A DNA stretch of 64,000 nucleotides, taken from the NCBI RefSeq assembly GCF_900215245.1, contig NZ_LT907842.1, positions 2,232,001 through 2,296,000 on the forward strand, written 5' to 3'. Position numbers and translations under genes: made by a program. Numbering within the stretch: position 1 is the first letter of the stretch; each line of letters starts with the position of its first letter. This DNA is from Pseudomonas fluorescens. Lineage in GTDB: Bacteria > Pseudomonadota > Gammaproteobacteria > Pseudomonadales > Pseudomonadaceae. The notes under the pieces were generated by a model. That model was not told where the DNA came from and ran no database searches. It saw only the letters and a program-made list of their open reading frames with translations. Shown here in pieces: positions 7,402 to 15,383 of the stretch.

Positions 7402-8985
7402 ATGAGCACTGTGATCGACCATGGTCATGCCGACCATGCCCACGGCCCCGCCAAAGGCCTGATGCGCTGGGTGCTGACCACCAACCACAAAGACATCGGC
7501 ACCCTGTATCTGTGGTTCGCCTTCACCATGTTCCTGCTCGGTGGCTCGTTCGCCATGGTGATCCGCGCCGAACTGTTCCAGCCCGGCCTGCAAATCGTGC
7601 AACCGGCGTTCTTCAACCAGATGACCACCATGCACGGCCTGATCATGGTGTTCGGTGCGGTCATGCCGGCCTTCGTCGGCCTGGCCAACTGGATGATCCC
7701 ACTGATGATCGGCGCGCCGGACATGGCCCTGCCGCGCATGAACAACTTCAGCTTCTGGCTGCTGCCGGCGGCGTTCCTGCTGCTGGTCTCGACCCTGTTC
7801 ACGCCGGGCGGCGGGCCGAATTTCGGCTGGACCTTCTATGCCCCGCTTTCCACCACCTACGCGCCGGAAAGCGTGACGTTCTTCATCTTTGCCATTCACC
7901 TGATGGGCATCAGTTCGATCATGGGCGCGATCAACGTGGTCGCTACCATCCTCAACCTGCGCGCACCCGGCATGACCCTGATGAAAATGCCGCTGTTCGT
8001 CTGGACCTGGCTGATCACCGCGTTCCTGCTGATTGCAGTGATGCCGGTACTGGCCGGGTGCGTGACCATGATGCTGATGGACATTCACTTCGGCACCAGC
8101 TTCTTCAGTGCGGCCGGCGGCGGTGACCCGGTGCTGTTCCAGCACGTATTCTGGTTTTTCGGACACCCCGAGGTGTACATAATGATCCTGCCGGCCTTCG
8201 GCGCCGTCAGCTCGATCATCCCGACCTTCTCGCGCAAGCCGCTGTTCGGCTACACCTCAATGGTCTACGCGACCGCGAGCATCGCGTTCCTGTCGTTCAT
8301 CGTCTGGGCACACCACATGTTTGTGGTCGGCATTCCGCTGGTGGGCGAGTTGTTCTTCATGTACGCCACGCTGCTGATCGCGGTGCCGACCGGTGTGAAG
8401 GTATTCAACTGGGTCAGCACAATGTGGCAAGGCTCGCTGACCTTCGAGACGCCGATGCTGTTTGCCGTGGCCTTCGTGATTCTGTTCACCATCGGCGGCT
8501 TCTCCGGGCTGATGCTGGCGATCGCCCCGGCGGACTTCCAGTACCACGACACCTACTTTGTGGTGGCGCACTTCCATTACGTACTGGTGCCCGGCGCGAT
8601 CTTCGGCATCTTCGCCTCGGCCTACTACTGGCTGCCGAAATGGACCGGCCACATGTACGACGAAACCCTCGGCAAGCTGCACTTCTGGCTGTCTTTCGTG
8701 GGCATGAACATGGCGTTCTTCCCGATGCACTTCGTGGGGTTGGCCGGCATGCCGCGTCGGGTGCCGGACTACAACCTGCAGTTCGCCGACTTCAACATGG
8801 TCTCCTCGATTGGCGCGTTCATGTTCGGCGCTACACAGATCTTTTTCCTGTTCATCGTGATCAAGTGCATCCGTGGCGGCCCGCCGGCGCCGGCCAAGCC
8901 GTGGGATGGCGCCGAAGGCCTGGAATGGAGCGTTCCTTCGCCCGCGCCGTATCACACGTTTACGACGCCGCCGGAGGTCAAGTGA
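7402..8985 (+). CDS. ctaD: Cytochrome c oxidase subunit I (aa3 type)
   Basis: A 527-residue catalytic subunit (coxA) with twelve membrane helices. It binds haem a, haem a3 and CuB and reduces O2 while pumping protons. Hallmark segments are visible: HGLIMVF, the CuB region FWFFGHPEVYI, WAHHMF, and the paired haem histidines in VVAHFHYVL. AGGAG lies at 7390-7394 in front of ATG 7402. It is 58 bases downstream of ctaC and is followed by a REPIN before ctaG. An extended soluble head precedes the first helix, including a histidine-rich stretch (HGHADHAHG). Confidence 0.97.
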   Translation: MSTVIDHGHADHAHGPAKGLMRWVLTTNHKDIGTLYLWFAFTMFLLGGSFAMVIRAELFQPGLQIVQPAFFNQMTTMHGLIMVFGAVMPAFVGLANWMIPLMIGAPDMALPRMNNFSFWLLPAAFLLLVSTLFTPGGGPNFGWTFYAPLSTTYAPESVTFFIFAIHLMGISSIMGAINVVATILNLRAPGMTLMKMPLFVWTWLITAFLLIAVMPVLAGCVTMMLMDIHFGTSFFSAAGGGDPVLFQHVFWFFGHPEVYIMILPAFGAVSSIIPTFSRKPLFGYTSMVYATASIAFLSFIVWAHHMFVVGIPLVGELFFMYATLLIAVPTGVKVFNWVSTMWQGSLTFETPMLFAVAFVILFTIGGFSGLMLAIAPADFQYHDTYFVVAHFHYVLVPGAIFGIFASAYYWLPKWTGHMYDETLGKLHFWLSFVGMNMAFFPMHFVGLAGMPRRVPDYNLQFADFNMVSSIGAFMFGATQIFFLFIVIKCIRGGPPAPAKPWDGAEGLEWSVPSPAPYHTFTTPPEVK

Positions 8986-9014
8986 ACGCTTTGTCGCGCG
9001 GTGAACACCGTCAG

Positions 9015-9104
9015 TGTGGGAGCGGGCTTGCTCGCCAAAGCGGTGTGTCAGTCGCCGCAAAAGTTGTCTGGCCTACCGCCTTCGCGAGCAAGCCCGCTCC
9101 CACA
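9015..9104. repeat. REPIN (two inverted REP sequences) inside the oxidase operon
   Basis: TGTGGGAGCGGGCTTGCTCG at the left and its near-complement ending in CCCGCTCCCACA at the right flank a short spacer. It occupies almost the whole gap between ctaD and ctaG and ends 28 bases before the ctaG start, so operon mRNA would carry a large hairpin there. Confidence 0.85.
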
Positions 9105-9132
9105 TTGACCGCATTCGCCCTGGGTGAGCGCC

Positions 9133-9684
9133 ATGCTTGAATCCGTGCCCATCAAACGCCTGGTCACCCGCCTGCTGATCCTGGTGGTGGCGATGTTCGC
9201 CTTCGGCTTCGCCCTGGTGCCGATCTACGACGTGATGTGCAAGGCGTTCGGCATCAATGGCAAGACCGCCGGGCAGTACGAAGGTGAGCAGGTGGTCGAC
9301 CCCACGCGCCAAGTGCGCGTGCAGTTTATGTCCACCAATGCCATCGACATGGTCTGGGAATTCCACTCCAAGGCCGATGAGGTGGTGGTCAACCCCGGTG
9401 CGGTCACCGAGATGCTGTTCGTGGCCTACAACCCCACTGATAAACCCATGACCGCCCAGGCCGTACCGAGTATTTCCCCGGCCGAAGCGGCGATGTATTT
9501 CCACAAGACCGAATGTTTTTGCTTCACCCAGCAAGTGCTGCAGCCAGGTCAGCGCATTGAAATGCCGGTGCGCTTTATCGTCGATCGCGCCATGCCCAAG
9601 GATGTGAAGCATTTGACCCTGGCATACACGCTGTTTGACATCACTGCGCGCCAACCGCCGGTGGCCGTCCATACCGGCGGCTAG
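9133..9684 (+). CDS. ctaG: Cytochrome c oxidase assembly protein CtaG/Cox11
   Basis: A 183-residue inner-membrane protein with one N-terminal helix (about residues 9-28) and a periplasmic domain. It delivers copper to the CuB centre of subunit I. The copper-binding CFCF motif (ECFCFTQQ) and the family segments VPIYDVMCKAFG and NPTDKPMTAQAVPS are intact. ATG 9133 was chosen over GTG 9124 because homologues start at this point and GGTGAG at 9123-9128 fits as the ribosome binding site; the support is modest. It lies between ctaD and ctaE, as in other proteobacterial oxidase operons. Confidence 0.93.
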   Translation: MLESVPIKRLVTRLLILVVAMFAFGFALVPIYDVMCKAFGINGKTAGQYEGEQVVDPTRQVRVQFMSTNAIDMVWEFHSKADEVVVNPGAVTEMLFVAYNPTDKPMTAQAVPSISPAEAAMYFHKTECFCFTQQVLQPGQRIEMPVRFIVDRAMPKDVKHLTLAYTLFDITARQPPVAVHTGG

Positions 9685-9719
9685 CTACTGTTTGCCCCCT
9701 CAATCAGGAGAGCGAATAC

Positions 9720-10607
9720 ATGTCGTCTCATGATACGTACTACGTACCAGCGCAAAGCAAATGGCCCATAATTGCCACGTTTGGCATGTTGATCACCGTG
9801 TACGGCCTGGGCGTGTGGTTCAACGACCTCAAGGCGGCGCGCCCGGAATCCCACGGTCCGTGGATCTTTTTTGTCGGCGGCCTGTTGCTGGCCTACATGC
9901 TGTTCGGTTGGTTCGGTGCGGTGATCAAGGAAAGCCGCGCGGGTTTGTACAGCCCGCAGATGGACCGCTCGTTTCGCTGGGGCATGACCTGGTTCATCTT
10001 TTCCGAGGTGATGTTCTTTATCGCGTTCTTCGGCGCGCTGTTTTATGTGCGGCATATGTCCGCGCCGTGGCTGGCGGGTGAGGGCTCCAAGGGCGTCGCG
10101 CACATGCTGTGGCCGAACTTCGAATTTGCCTGGCCGTTGCTCAACAACCCTGACCCGAAAATGTACCCGCCGCCCGAAGGCACCATCAGCCCGTGGGGCT
10201 TGCCGCTGGTCAATACGATCTTGCTGGTCAGCTCCAGCGTGACCATCACCCTTGCTCACCATGCCTTGCGCAAGGGCCATCGCGGCGCGCTGAAAATCTG
10301 GTTGGCGCTGACGGTGCTGCTGGGTTGGGCCTTTTTGGGCTTTCAGGCCGAGGAGTACATGCACGCTTACAAAGAGCTCGGCCTGACCCTCGGCTCGGGC
10401 GTGTACGGCGCGACCTTCTTCATGCTCACCGGCTTTCACGGCGCCCACGTGACCATCGGCACCATCATTTTGTTTGTGATGCTGATGCGCATCCTCAAGG
10501 GGCACTTCAACGCCGAGCACCAGTTCGGTTTCGAGGCGGCCAGTTGGTACTGGCACTTTGTGGATGTGGTGTGGATCGGCCTGTTTTTCTTCGTTTATGT
10601 GCTGTGA
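9720..10607 (+). CDS. ctaE: Cytochrome c oxidase subunit III
   Basis: A 295-residue protein with seven predicted membrane helices, the structural third core subunit of the oxidase that stabilises oxygen and proton delivery to subunit I. The family segments FHGAHVTIGTIIL and WYWHFVDVVWI near the C-terminus are present. AGGAGAGC at 9706-9713 precedes ATG 9720. Last of the four co-directional structural/assembly genes before the small gene on the opposite strand. Confidence 0.96.
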   Translation: MSSHDTYYVPAQSKWPIIATFGMLITVYGLGVWFNDLKAARPESHGPWIFFVGGLLLAYMLFGWFGAVIKESRAGLYSPQMDRSFRWGMTWFIFSEVMFFIAFFGALFYVRHMSAPWLAGEGSKGVAHMLWPNFEFAWPLLNNPDPKMYPPPEGTISPWGLPLVNTILLVSSSVTITLAHHALRKGHRGALKIWLALTVLLGWAFLGFQAEEYMHAYKELGLTLGSGVYGATFFMLTGFHGAHVTIGTIILFVMLMRILKGHFNAEHQFGFEAASWYWHFVDVVWIGLFFFVYVL

Positions 10608-10613
10608 GGCGCC

Positions 10614-10817
10614 TTACCACGGTGCATGAGAAACCAGCTGGCCGCTGAAAAAGCCCCAGGCGATTAACCCCACGGTGATCGCGGCCAGTACGACACGCAC
10701 GGTCAAGGCAGTGACGAGGCGGTTGGAGTTGCCCTCGTCCTTGACCAGAAAGAACAAGCCACTGAACAGGCTCACGACAGTCGCGATCAGCATCAGGGCA
10801 ATGGCTGCTTTGAGCAT
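10614..10817 (-). CDS. Small twin-transmembrane protein (DUF2909-like)
   Basis: A 67-residue protein with two hydrophobic helices joined by a short charged loop (LVKDEGNSNR), matching the DUF2909 twin-transmembrane family found beside cytochrome oxidase genes in Pseudomonas. It lies on the strand opposite to the oxidase operon: it is convergent with ctaE (stop codons six bases apart) and divergent from the SURF1 gene (28 bases between starts). Its role is not known to me; the conserved position suggests an accessory function in oxidase biogenesis. ATG 10817 chosen because the upstream in-frame extension lacks membrane-protein character. Confidence 0.78.
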   Translation of the reverse strand: MLKAAIALMLIATVVSLFSGLFFLVKDEGNSNRLVTALTVRVVLAAITVGLIAWGFFSGQLVSHAPW

Positions 10818-10845
10818 GGTCAGGTTCCATTCGGATGGGCGGGCA

Positions 10846-11610
10846 ATGAAAACAAGTATAGCCAGCGCCATAAAAGACTTTCGCCCAGGGTTCGCACCCA
10901 CGCTGGTGGTGCTGGTGCTACTGCCGTTGATGGTGGGCCTGGGGTTCTGGCAACTGGCTCGCGGGCATGAAAAACAGTTGCTGGTGGACAGCTATGCCGA
11001 ACGGCGCGTGGCTGAGCCGATCAGCAGCGTGCAGCTGCAGGGCATGGCGGACCCGGCCTTCCGCCGTGTGCGTCTGCGCGGCCAGTTCGATGCCGAGCAC
11101 AGCGTGCTGCTCGACAACCGCATGCGCGAAGGCAAGCCGGGTGTTGAACTGTTGCAGCCCTTTCACGACCAGGCCAGCGGCGAATGGCTGTTGCTCAATC
11201 GCGGCTGGCTGCCCTGGCCGGACCGGCGCACACCGCCCGTGTTCACCACGCCTGAACAGCCATTGAATCTGGATGCCTGGGTGTACGTCGCGCCCGGCGA
11301 AACCTTCCAGCTGCACGCCGACCCAGCCACCACGCAATGGCCGCGCTTGCTGACTGCGCTGCATCCCGCCGCGCTCTGGGCTGAGTTGGGTCGCAGCGGT
11401 TTTGCCTTTGAGTTGCGCGCCGAACCCGGCCCCGGAACCTACGACACCACCTGGCCGGTCGTCGCCATGGGCCCGGAAAAACACTTGGGCTACGCCGTGC
11501 AGTGGTTCGCCATGTCGTTGGCGCTGCTGGCGCTTTACCTCTACCTCGGATGGCACAACAAAAAGGAGAAACCCCATGGGAGCGGCCATGAATCCACCCA
11601 GCACGTCTGA
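10846..11610 (+). CDS. SURF1-family cytochrome oxidase biogenesis protein
   Basis: A 254-residue inner-membrane protein with one helix near each end and a periplasmic loop between, as in SURF1/Shy1. The family signatures LGFWQLARG after the first helix, RVRLRGQFD, and the C-terminal HLGYAVQWFAMSLALLALYLY are all visible. SURF1 helps insert haem a into subunit I. ATG 10846 directly precedes the first helix and fits homologues. The gene overlaps the next one by 35 bases, so they are translationally coupled. Confidence 0.92.
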   Translation: MKTSIASAIKDFRPGFAPTLVVLVLLPLMVGLGFWQLARGHEKQLLVDSYAERRVAEPISSVQLQGMADPAFRRVRLRGQFDAEHSVLLDNRMREGKPGVELLQPFHDQASGEWLLLNRGWLPWPDRRTPPVFTTPEQPLNLDAWVYVAPGETFQLHADPATTQWPRLLTALHPAALWAELGRSGFAFELRAEPGPGTYDTTWPVVAMGPEKHLGYAVQWFAMSLALLALYLYLGWHNKKEKPHGSGHESTQHV

Positions 11611-12160
11611 GGCGCCCGACCGACGCAAAGGCCGCTGGCAGCTGATCCTGATCCTGATGATGGTGATCGGCCCGATGGCGCTGGCCACCTTCATGTACAA
11701 GTTGCAGTTCTGGGTGCCCGACAGCCGCAGCTACCACGGCGAGATGATCGGCAACGGCCAGACCCGCGCCGACATTGGCGTACAGGCCGACGAGGATCGT
11801 TGGCAACTGTTGGTCACCGCACCCACCGCCTGCGCTGCCGAGTGCCAGCAACTAGTGTACCTGGCGCGCCAGCTGCAAATCAGCCTGGGCCGCGATGCCT
11901 CCCGCGCCAGCCATGCGCTGGCCAGCGCACAGCCGGTGAGCACCGAGTATGACGCCAAGCTCAACGCCGAGTACCCGCAACTGCAACGCTATCCGTTGGA
12001 CCTGTCGACCTTCACCAAGGACGCCGCCGTGCCCGGTGATGCGCAACTGTGGATCGTCGACCCCCACGGCAACCTGGTGCTGCGCTACGACGCCAAGGTC
12101 AAGGGTAAGGACCTGCTCAACGACCTGCGCCTGCTGCTGAAACTGTCGAACATCGGATAA
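11576..12160 (+). CDS. Sco-like membrane-anchored protein of the oxidase locus (PA0111-like)
   Basis: A 194-residue protein with one membrane helix (about residues 22-42) and a periplasmic domain. Cys86 and Cys90 form a CX3C motif (CAAEC) followed by a helix, and LWIVDPHGNLVLRYD later resembles the strand after the Sco active site. It therefore looks like a diverged Sco/thioredoxin-fold protein, although the histidine copper ligand of true Sco proteins is not evident. A role in copper delivery or thiol reduction for the CuA site is an inference. AAAAGGAG at 11561-11568 supports ATG 11576, inside the end of the SURF1 gene; ATG 11588 is an alternative. Confidence 0.8.
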   Translation: MGAAMNPPSTSEAPDRRKGRWQLILILMMVIGPMALATFMYKLQFWVPDSRSYHGEMIGNGQTRADIGVQADEDRWQLLVTAPTACAAECQQLVYLARQLQISLGRDASRASHALASAQPVSTEYDAKLNAEYPQLQRYPLDLSTFTKDAAVPGDAQLWIVDPHGNLVLRYDAKVKGKDLLNDLRLLLKLSNIG

Positions 12161-12170
12161 GGGCATCGTC

Positions 12171-13250
12171 ATGGCCAAACCTGGATTTCGCCTCGCGTTG
12201 TTTGCCACGTTATTGGCGCTGATCGTCGTGCTGCTCGGCGCCTACACCCGGCTGACCCATGCCGGCCTCGGTTGCCCGGACTGGCCGGGCTGCTACGGCT
12301 TTATCAGCGTGCCGCAAAGCGCAGCCCAACTGGCCCATGCCGAGCTGCATTTTCCCGACACGCCAGTGGAGGCCGACAAAGGGTGGGCCGAGATGACGCA
12401 TCGGTATTTTGCCGGCACCTTGGGCGTGTTGATCGTGCTGCTGGCGGCGCGCTCGTGGAGCCATCGGCGTGACCCTGGCCAGCCGGTGAAGCTGCCGCTG
12501 TTCCTGTTGGCGGTGGTGTTCGCCCAGGCGGCGTTTGGCATGTGGACGGTGACGTTGAAACTGTGGCCGCAAGTGGTGACCGGCCATCTGCTCGGTGGGT
12601 TTGCCACCTTGAGCCTGCTGTTTTTGCTGACGTTGCGTCTGTCCGGCGTGCTGCCGGCGTTGATCGTGCCCAAGCGCCTGCAATATTGGGCGACCGCCGG
12701 TTTGGTGCTGGTGATCGGGCAAATTGCGCTGGGCGGCTGGGTCAGTTCCAACTACGCGGCGGTGGCCTGTATCGACCTGCCCACCTGCCATGGCGAGTGG
12801 TGGCCGGCAGCCGACTTTGCCAACGGTTTTCACCTCACCCAGCACATCGGCCCCAATTACCTCGGTGGCCAGCTTGATAGCGAGGCGCGCACGGCCATCC
12901 ACCTCACCCATCGAGCGGGTGCGATGCTGGTCACGCTGGTGCTGTTGGGCCTGGCCTGGCAGTTACGCGCAGTCGGCATGACCCGGCTTGCGGGCCTGTT
13001 GCTGATCGCCCTGGCGGCGCAAATCGGCTTGGGCCTGAGCAACGTGTACTTCCATCTGCCGCTGCCGGTTGCGGTCGGCCATAACGCCGGTGGCGCGGCG
13101 TTGTTGCTGACGCTGGTGCTGGTCAATTATCACGCGCGCACCAGCCTGGTCCGGGTGCGTAATCAGCTGCCGTTCGGCTGGCGTTTTATCCCACGCAAAC
13201 ACGTATCGGGCCTTATCACCCTTAAAGGAGAGATGCCATGGCGACCTTGA
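12171..13250 (+). CDS. ctaA: Haem A synthase, COX15/CtaA family
   Basis: A 359-residue inner-membrane enzyme with about eight helices. It converts haem O to haem A by oxidising a methyl group. The conserved segments [21 protein letters not shown] near the start (shown here as key residues Thr-Arg-Leu-Thr and Cys-Pro-Asp-Trp-Pro), WGQ-like helices, and histidines in EMTHRYFAG and HLTHRAGAM are present. The Cys pair in [10 protein letters not shown] matches the regulatory disulfide loop of the family. It overlaps cyoE by 13 bases. Confidence 0.94.
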   Translation: MAKPGFRLALFATLLALIVVLLGAYTRLTHAGLGCPDWPGCYGFISVPQSAAQLAHAELHFPDTPVEADKGWAEMTHRYFAGTLGVLIVLLAARSWSHRRDPGQPVKLPLFLLAVVFAQAAFGMWTVTLKLWPQVVTGHLLGGFATLSLLFLLTLRLSGVLPALIVPKRLQYWATAGLVLVIGQIALGGWVSSNYAAVACIDLPTCHGEWWPAADFANGFHLTQHIGPNYLGGQLDSEARTAIHLTHRAGAMLVTLVLLGLAWQLRAVGMTRLAGLLLIALAAQIGLGLSNVYFHLPLPVAVGHNAGGAALLLTLVLVNYHARTSLVRVRNQLPFGWRFIPRKHVSGLITLKGEMPWRP

Positions 13251-14137
13251 TCGGCGCACGTCGCGATCAGGCGATCTGGCGCGATTACCTGGAGCTGACC
13301 AAGCCGAAAGTCGTGGTGCTGATGCTCATCACGTCCTTGGTGGGCATGTTCCTCGCGACCCGCGCCGGGGTGCCGTGGACGGTGCTGGTGTTCGGCAACC
13401 TGGGCATCGCCCTGTGTGCCGGTGGCGCGGCGGCGGTCAACCATGTGGTGGACCGGCGGATCGATGCGGTGATGGCGCGCACGCATAAACGGCCGATGGC
13501 AGAAGGGCGGGTATCGCCGATTGCGGCATTGGCCTTTGCATTGTTTCTAGCCGTTGCGGGGTTGGCCTTGTTACTGGCGTTCACCAACCCTCTGGCGGCC
13601 TGGCTCACGCTGGCCTCGCTGCTCGGCTATGCGGTGATCTACACCGGCTTTCTCAAGCGTGCGACCCCGCAAAACATTGTCATCGGTGGCCTCGCGGGCG
13701 CCGCGCCGCCGCTGCTGGGGTGGGTTGCTGTCACCGGGCATGTCAGCGCCGAGCCGCTGCTGCTGGTGTTGATCATCTTCGCCTGGACCCCGCCGCACTT
13801 CTGGGCCCTGGCCATTCACCGCAAAGAGGAATACGCCAAGGCCGACATTCCGATGCTGCCGGTTACCCACGGCGAGCACTACACCAAGGTGCATATCCTG
13901 CTTTACACCTTCGCCCTACTGGCGGTGAGCTTCATGCCCTATGTGATCCACATGAGCGGCCTGCTGTACCTGGCGTGTGCGCTGGTCTTGGGCGGGCGCT
14001 TTCTGCAATGGGCCTGGGTGCTGTACCGTGGCAGCAAGCCGCACGCGGCGATCAACACGTTCAAGTACTCTATCTGGTACTTGCTGCTGCTGTTTATCGC
14101 GCTGCTCGTCGACCACTACCTATTGTTGAACCTATGA
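13238..14137 (+). CDS. cyoE: Protohaem IX farnesyltransferase (haem O synthase)
   Basis: A 299-residue UbiA-family membrane enzyme (ctaB/cyoE) that attaches farnesyl to haem B to form haem O, the substrate of the preceding haem A synthase. The UbiA aspartate motif is recognisable in [19 protein letters not shown], and a second one around [17 protein letters not shown] and [22 protein letters not shown] at 13224-13232 precedes ATG 13238. Its stop codon overlaps the start of the Sco gene (ATGA). Confidence 0.95.
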   Translation: MATLIGARRDQAIWRDYLELTKPKVVVLMLITSLVGMFLATRAGVPWTVLVFGNLGIALCAGGAAAVNHVVDRRIDAVMARTHKRPMAEGRVSPIAALAFALFLAVAGLALLLAFTNPLAAWLTLASLLGYAVIYTGFLKRATPQNIVIGGLAGAAPPLLGWVAVTGHVSAEPLLLVLIIFAWTPPHFWALAIHRKEEYAKADIPMLPVTHGEHYTKVHILLYTFALLAVSFMPYVIHMSGLLYLACALVLGGRFLQWAWVLYRGSKPHAAINTFKYSIWYLLLLFIALLVDHYLLLNL

Positions 14138-14769
14138 CTCGAACTCAAAAAACCGTCTTCATCCTGGTGGCCATCGTCGCGTTGATCATGGGCCTGACCG
14201 TCAACAAAGTGCTCAGCGGCAAAGGCCAGGGCGACCCTACCGCGCTGATCGACGCCGGTATCATCCTGCTGCCGCAAAGCCGCCAGTTGCCGCCGGTGAC
14301 CATGACCAACCAGGACGGCCAACCGGTGGTGGTCAACGCGTTGAAAGGCAAGTGGAGCCTGCTGTTCTTCGGCTACACCTTCTGCCCGGACATCTGCCCG
14401 ACCACGCTCGCCCAACTGCGCCAGATCAAGAGCGAGCTGCCTAAAGAGGCGGTGGATAAGTTGCAGGTGATCCTGGTCAGCGTTGACCCGAACCGCGACA
14501 CGCCGACTCAGCTCAAGCAATACCTGGGCTACTTCGACCCGCAATTCGAAGGCCTGACCGGCGCGAATGTGGAGGATGTGCAGAAGGTGTCGAATGCGGT
14601 GAGCATTCCGTTTATTCCAGCGGACACCAGCAAGCCCAACTACACCGTCGACCACAGCGGCAACCTGGCGCTGATCGGCCCGGATGGTACGCAGCGCGGG
14701 TTTATCCGTGCGCCGTTGAACAACCAGAAGTTGGTGGCACAGTTGCCGGGGTTGTTGCAGCGTAAATAA
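14134..14769 (+). CDS. SCO1/SenC family copper chaperone
   Basis: A 211-residue protein with an N-terminal membrane anchor and a periplasmic thioredoxin fold. The copper motif CPDIC (Cys84, Cys88) and the later histidine in VDHSGNL are intact, so it should deliver copper or reduce cysteines at the CuA site of subunit [11 protein letters not shown] is another family signature. It is the last gene of the oxidase biogenesis cluster and is coupled to cyoE by an ATGA overlap. Two REPINs follow. Confidence 0.94.
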   Translation: MTRTQKTVFILVAIVALIMGLTVNKVLSGKGQGDPTALIDAGIILLPQSRQLPPVTMTNQDGQPVVVNALKGKWSLLFFGYTFCPDICPTTLAQLRQIKSELPKEAVDKLQVILVSVDPNRDTPTQLKQYLGYFDPQFEGLTGANVEDVQKVSNAVSIPFIPADTSKPNYTVDHSGNLALIGPDGTQRGFIRAPLNNQKLVAQLPGLLQRK

Positions 14770-14803
14770 GCTGATCGCCGACCCAGCCAACAACACAAAT
14801 CAC

Positions 14804-14894
14804 CTGTGGGAGCTGGCTTGCCTGCGATAGCGATGGGCCTGCTTGCATCCCACTTGCTGACCCACCGCCATCGCAGGCAAGCCAGCTCCCACAG
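14804..14894. repeat. REPIN, variant with AGCTGGCTTGCC core
   Basis: CTGTGGGAGCTGGCTTGCCT on the left and its complement ending in CAGCTCCCACAG on the right flank a spacer of about 30 bases. The core differs from the GCGGGCTTGCTCG type that dominates the window, so two REP sub-types sit next to each other. Confidence 0.85.
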
Positions 14895-14955
14895 TGGTGT
14901 TGTGCAAGGGTTGAACGCAAGTGTGTTGCACTGATCTTTCTGGCAACACAAAACA

Positions 14956-15049
14956 AATGTGGGAGCGGGCTTGCTCGCGAAGACGGTGGTTCAGTCGACA
15001 GATTCGGTGACTGACACTCCGCTTTCGCGAGCAAGCCCGCTCCCACATT
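14956..15049. repeat. REPIN, GCGGGCTTGCTCGCGA type
   Basis: Inverted copies beginning AATGTGGGAGCGGGCTTGCT and ending in CCGCTCCCACATT, separated by roughly 40 bases. It lies just upstream of the promoter region of the BRO-N leader. Confidence 0.88.
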
Positions 15050-15118
15050 GGGTTTTGAGCAAGGGTTGAATAGTGAGTCGTCGGACATTTCCTGCACGTT
15101 GTGGCGCTGTGCGTGAAC

Positions 15119-15147
15119 TTGTTGGGTGCGGTTGGGGTGGCTAGTCT
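15119..15147 (+). promoter_or_regulatory. Weak candidate promoter of the BRO-N leader
   Basis: TTGTTG at 15119-15124 and TAGTCT at 15142-15147 are 17 bases apart. A transcript from here would contain the whole structured leader described at 15178-15374. The -10 match is poor, so the promoter could lie elsewhere. Confidence 0.3.
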
Positions 15148-15177
15148 TTGTGCTGTCGCTGCAAATTCAGTGACAGG

Positions 15178-15374
15178 GTGTGGAAGCCCTTATATCGTTA
15201 GGCGCACAAAGCGCCACCATGTGTCAGGCGCTTTTTCTTGTCTGTGTTTTATGGTGGCTGTGCGCGGGGCGCTTTCGAGTGCGCCGGGTGCCTAACGTCC
15301 CGGTCTTCCACACCTGCGTACAGCCGCCACCCATTACGTGGAAGTAGTGCTTGGCGGTCCCTTGATACGTTAGG
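15178..15374 (+). promoter_or_regulatory. Structured leader of the BRO-N gene: probable terminator/antiterminator and alternative-pairing switch
   Basis: AAAGCGCC (15208-15215) and GGCGCTTT (15227-15234) form a perfect hairpin running into TTTTT, an intrinsic-terminator layout. A competing pairing joins GCCACCAT (15213-15220) to ATGGTGGC (15251-15258), extended by CGCACA (15203-15208) with TGTGCG (15259-15264). Around this, GTGGAAG and CGTTAGG occur twice (15180 and 15196; 15338 and 15368), whereas their complements CCTAACG and CTTCCAC occur once in between (15291-15297, 15305-15311). The middle strand can therefore pair with the upstream or the downstream copies. The downstream CGTTAGG overlaps the ribosome binding site of the BRO-N gene (TAGGAG, 15371-15376). 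Confidence 0.6.
15219..15347 (+). CDS. Possible leader peptide (42 residues) inside the BRO-N leader
   Basis: An open frame from ATG 15219 to TAG 15345-15347, or from GTG 15180 for 55 residues. The product has a hydrophobic, tryptophan- and cysteine-containing N-terminal half (ALFLVCVLWWLCAG) and a basic, proline-rich tail. No clear ribosome binding site precedes ATG 15219, so translation is uncertain. If read, ribosomes would cover the terminator and both alternative pairing strands, and the stop lies 36 bases before the BRO-N start, which suits a regulatory leader peptide. It may equally be a chance frame within a structured RNA. Confidence 0.35.
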   Translation: MCQALFLVCVLWWLCAGRFRVRRVPNVPVFHTCVQPPPITWK

Positions 15375-15383
15375 AGCCAGACT

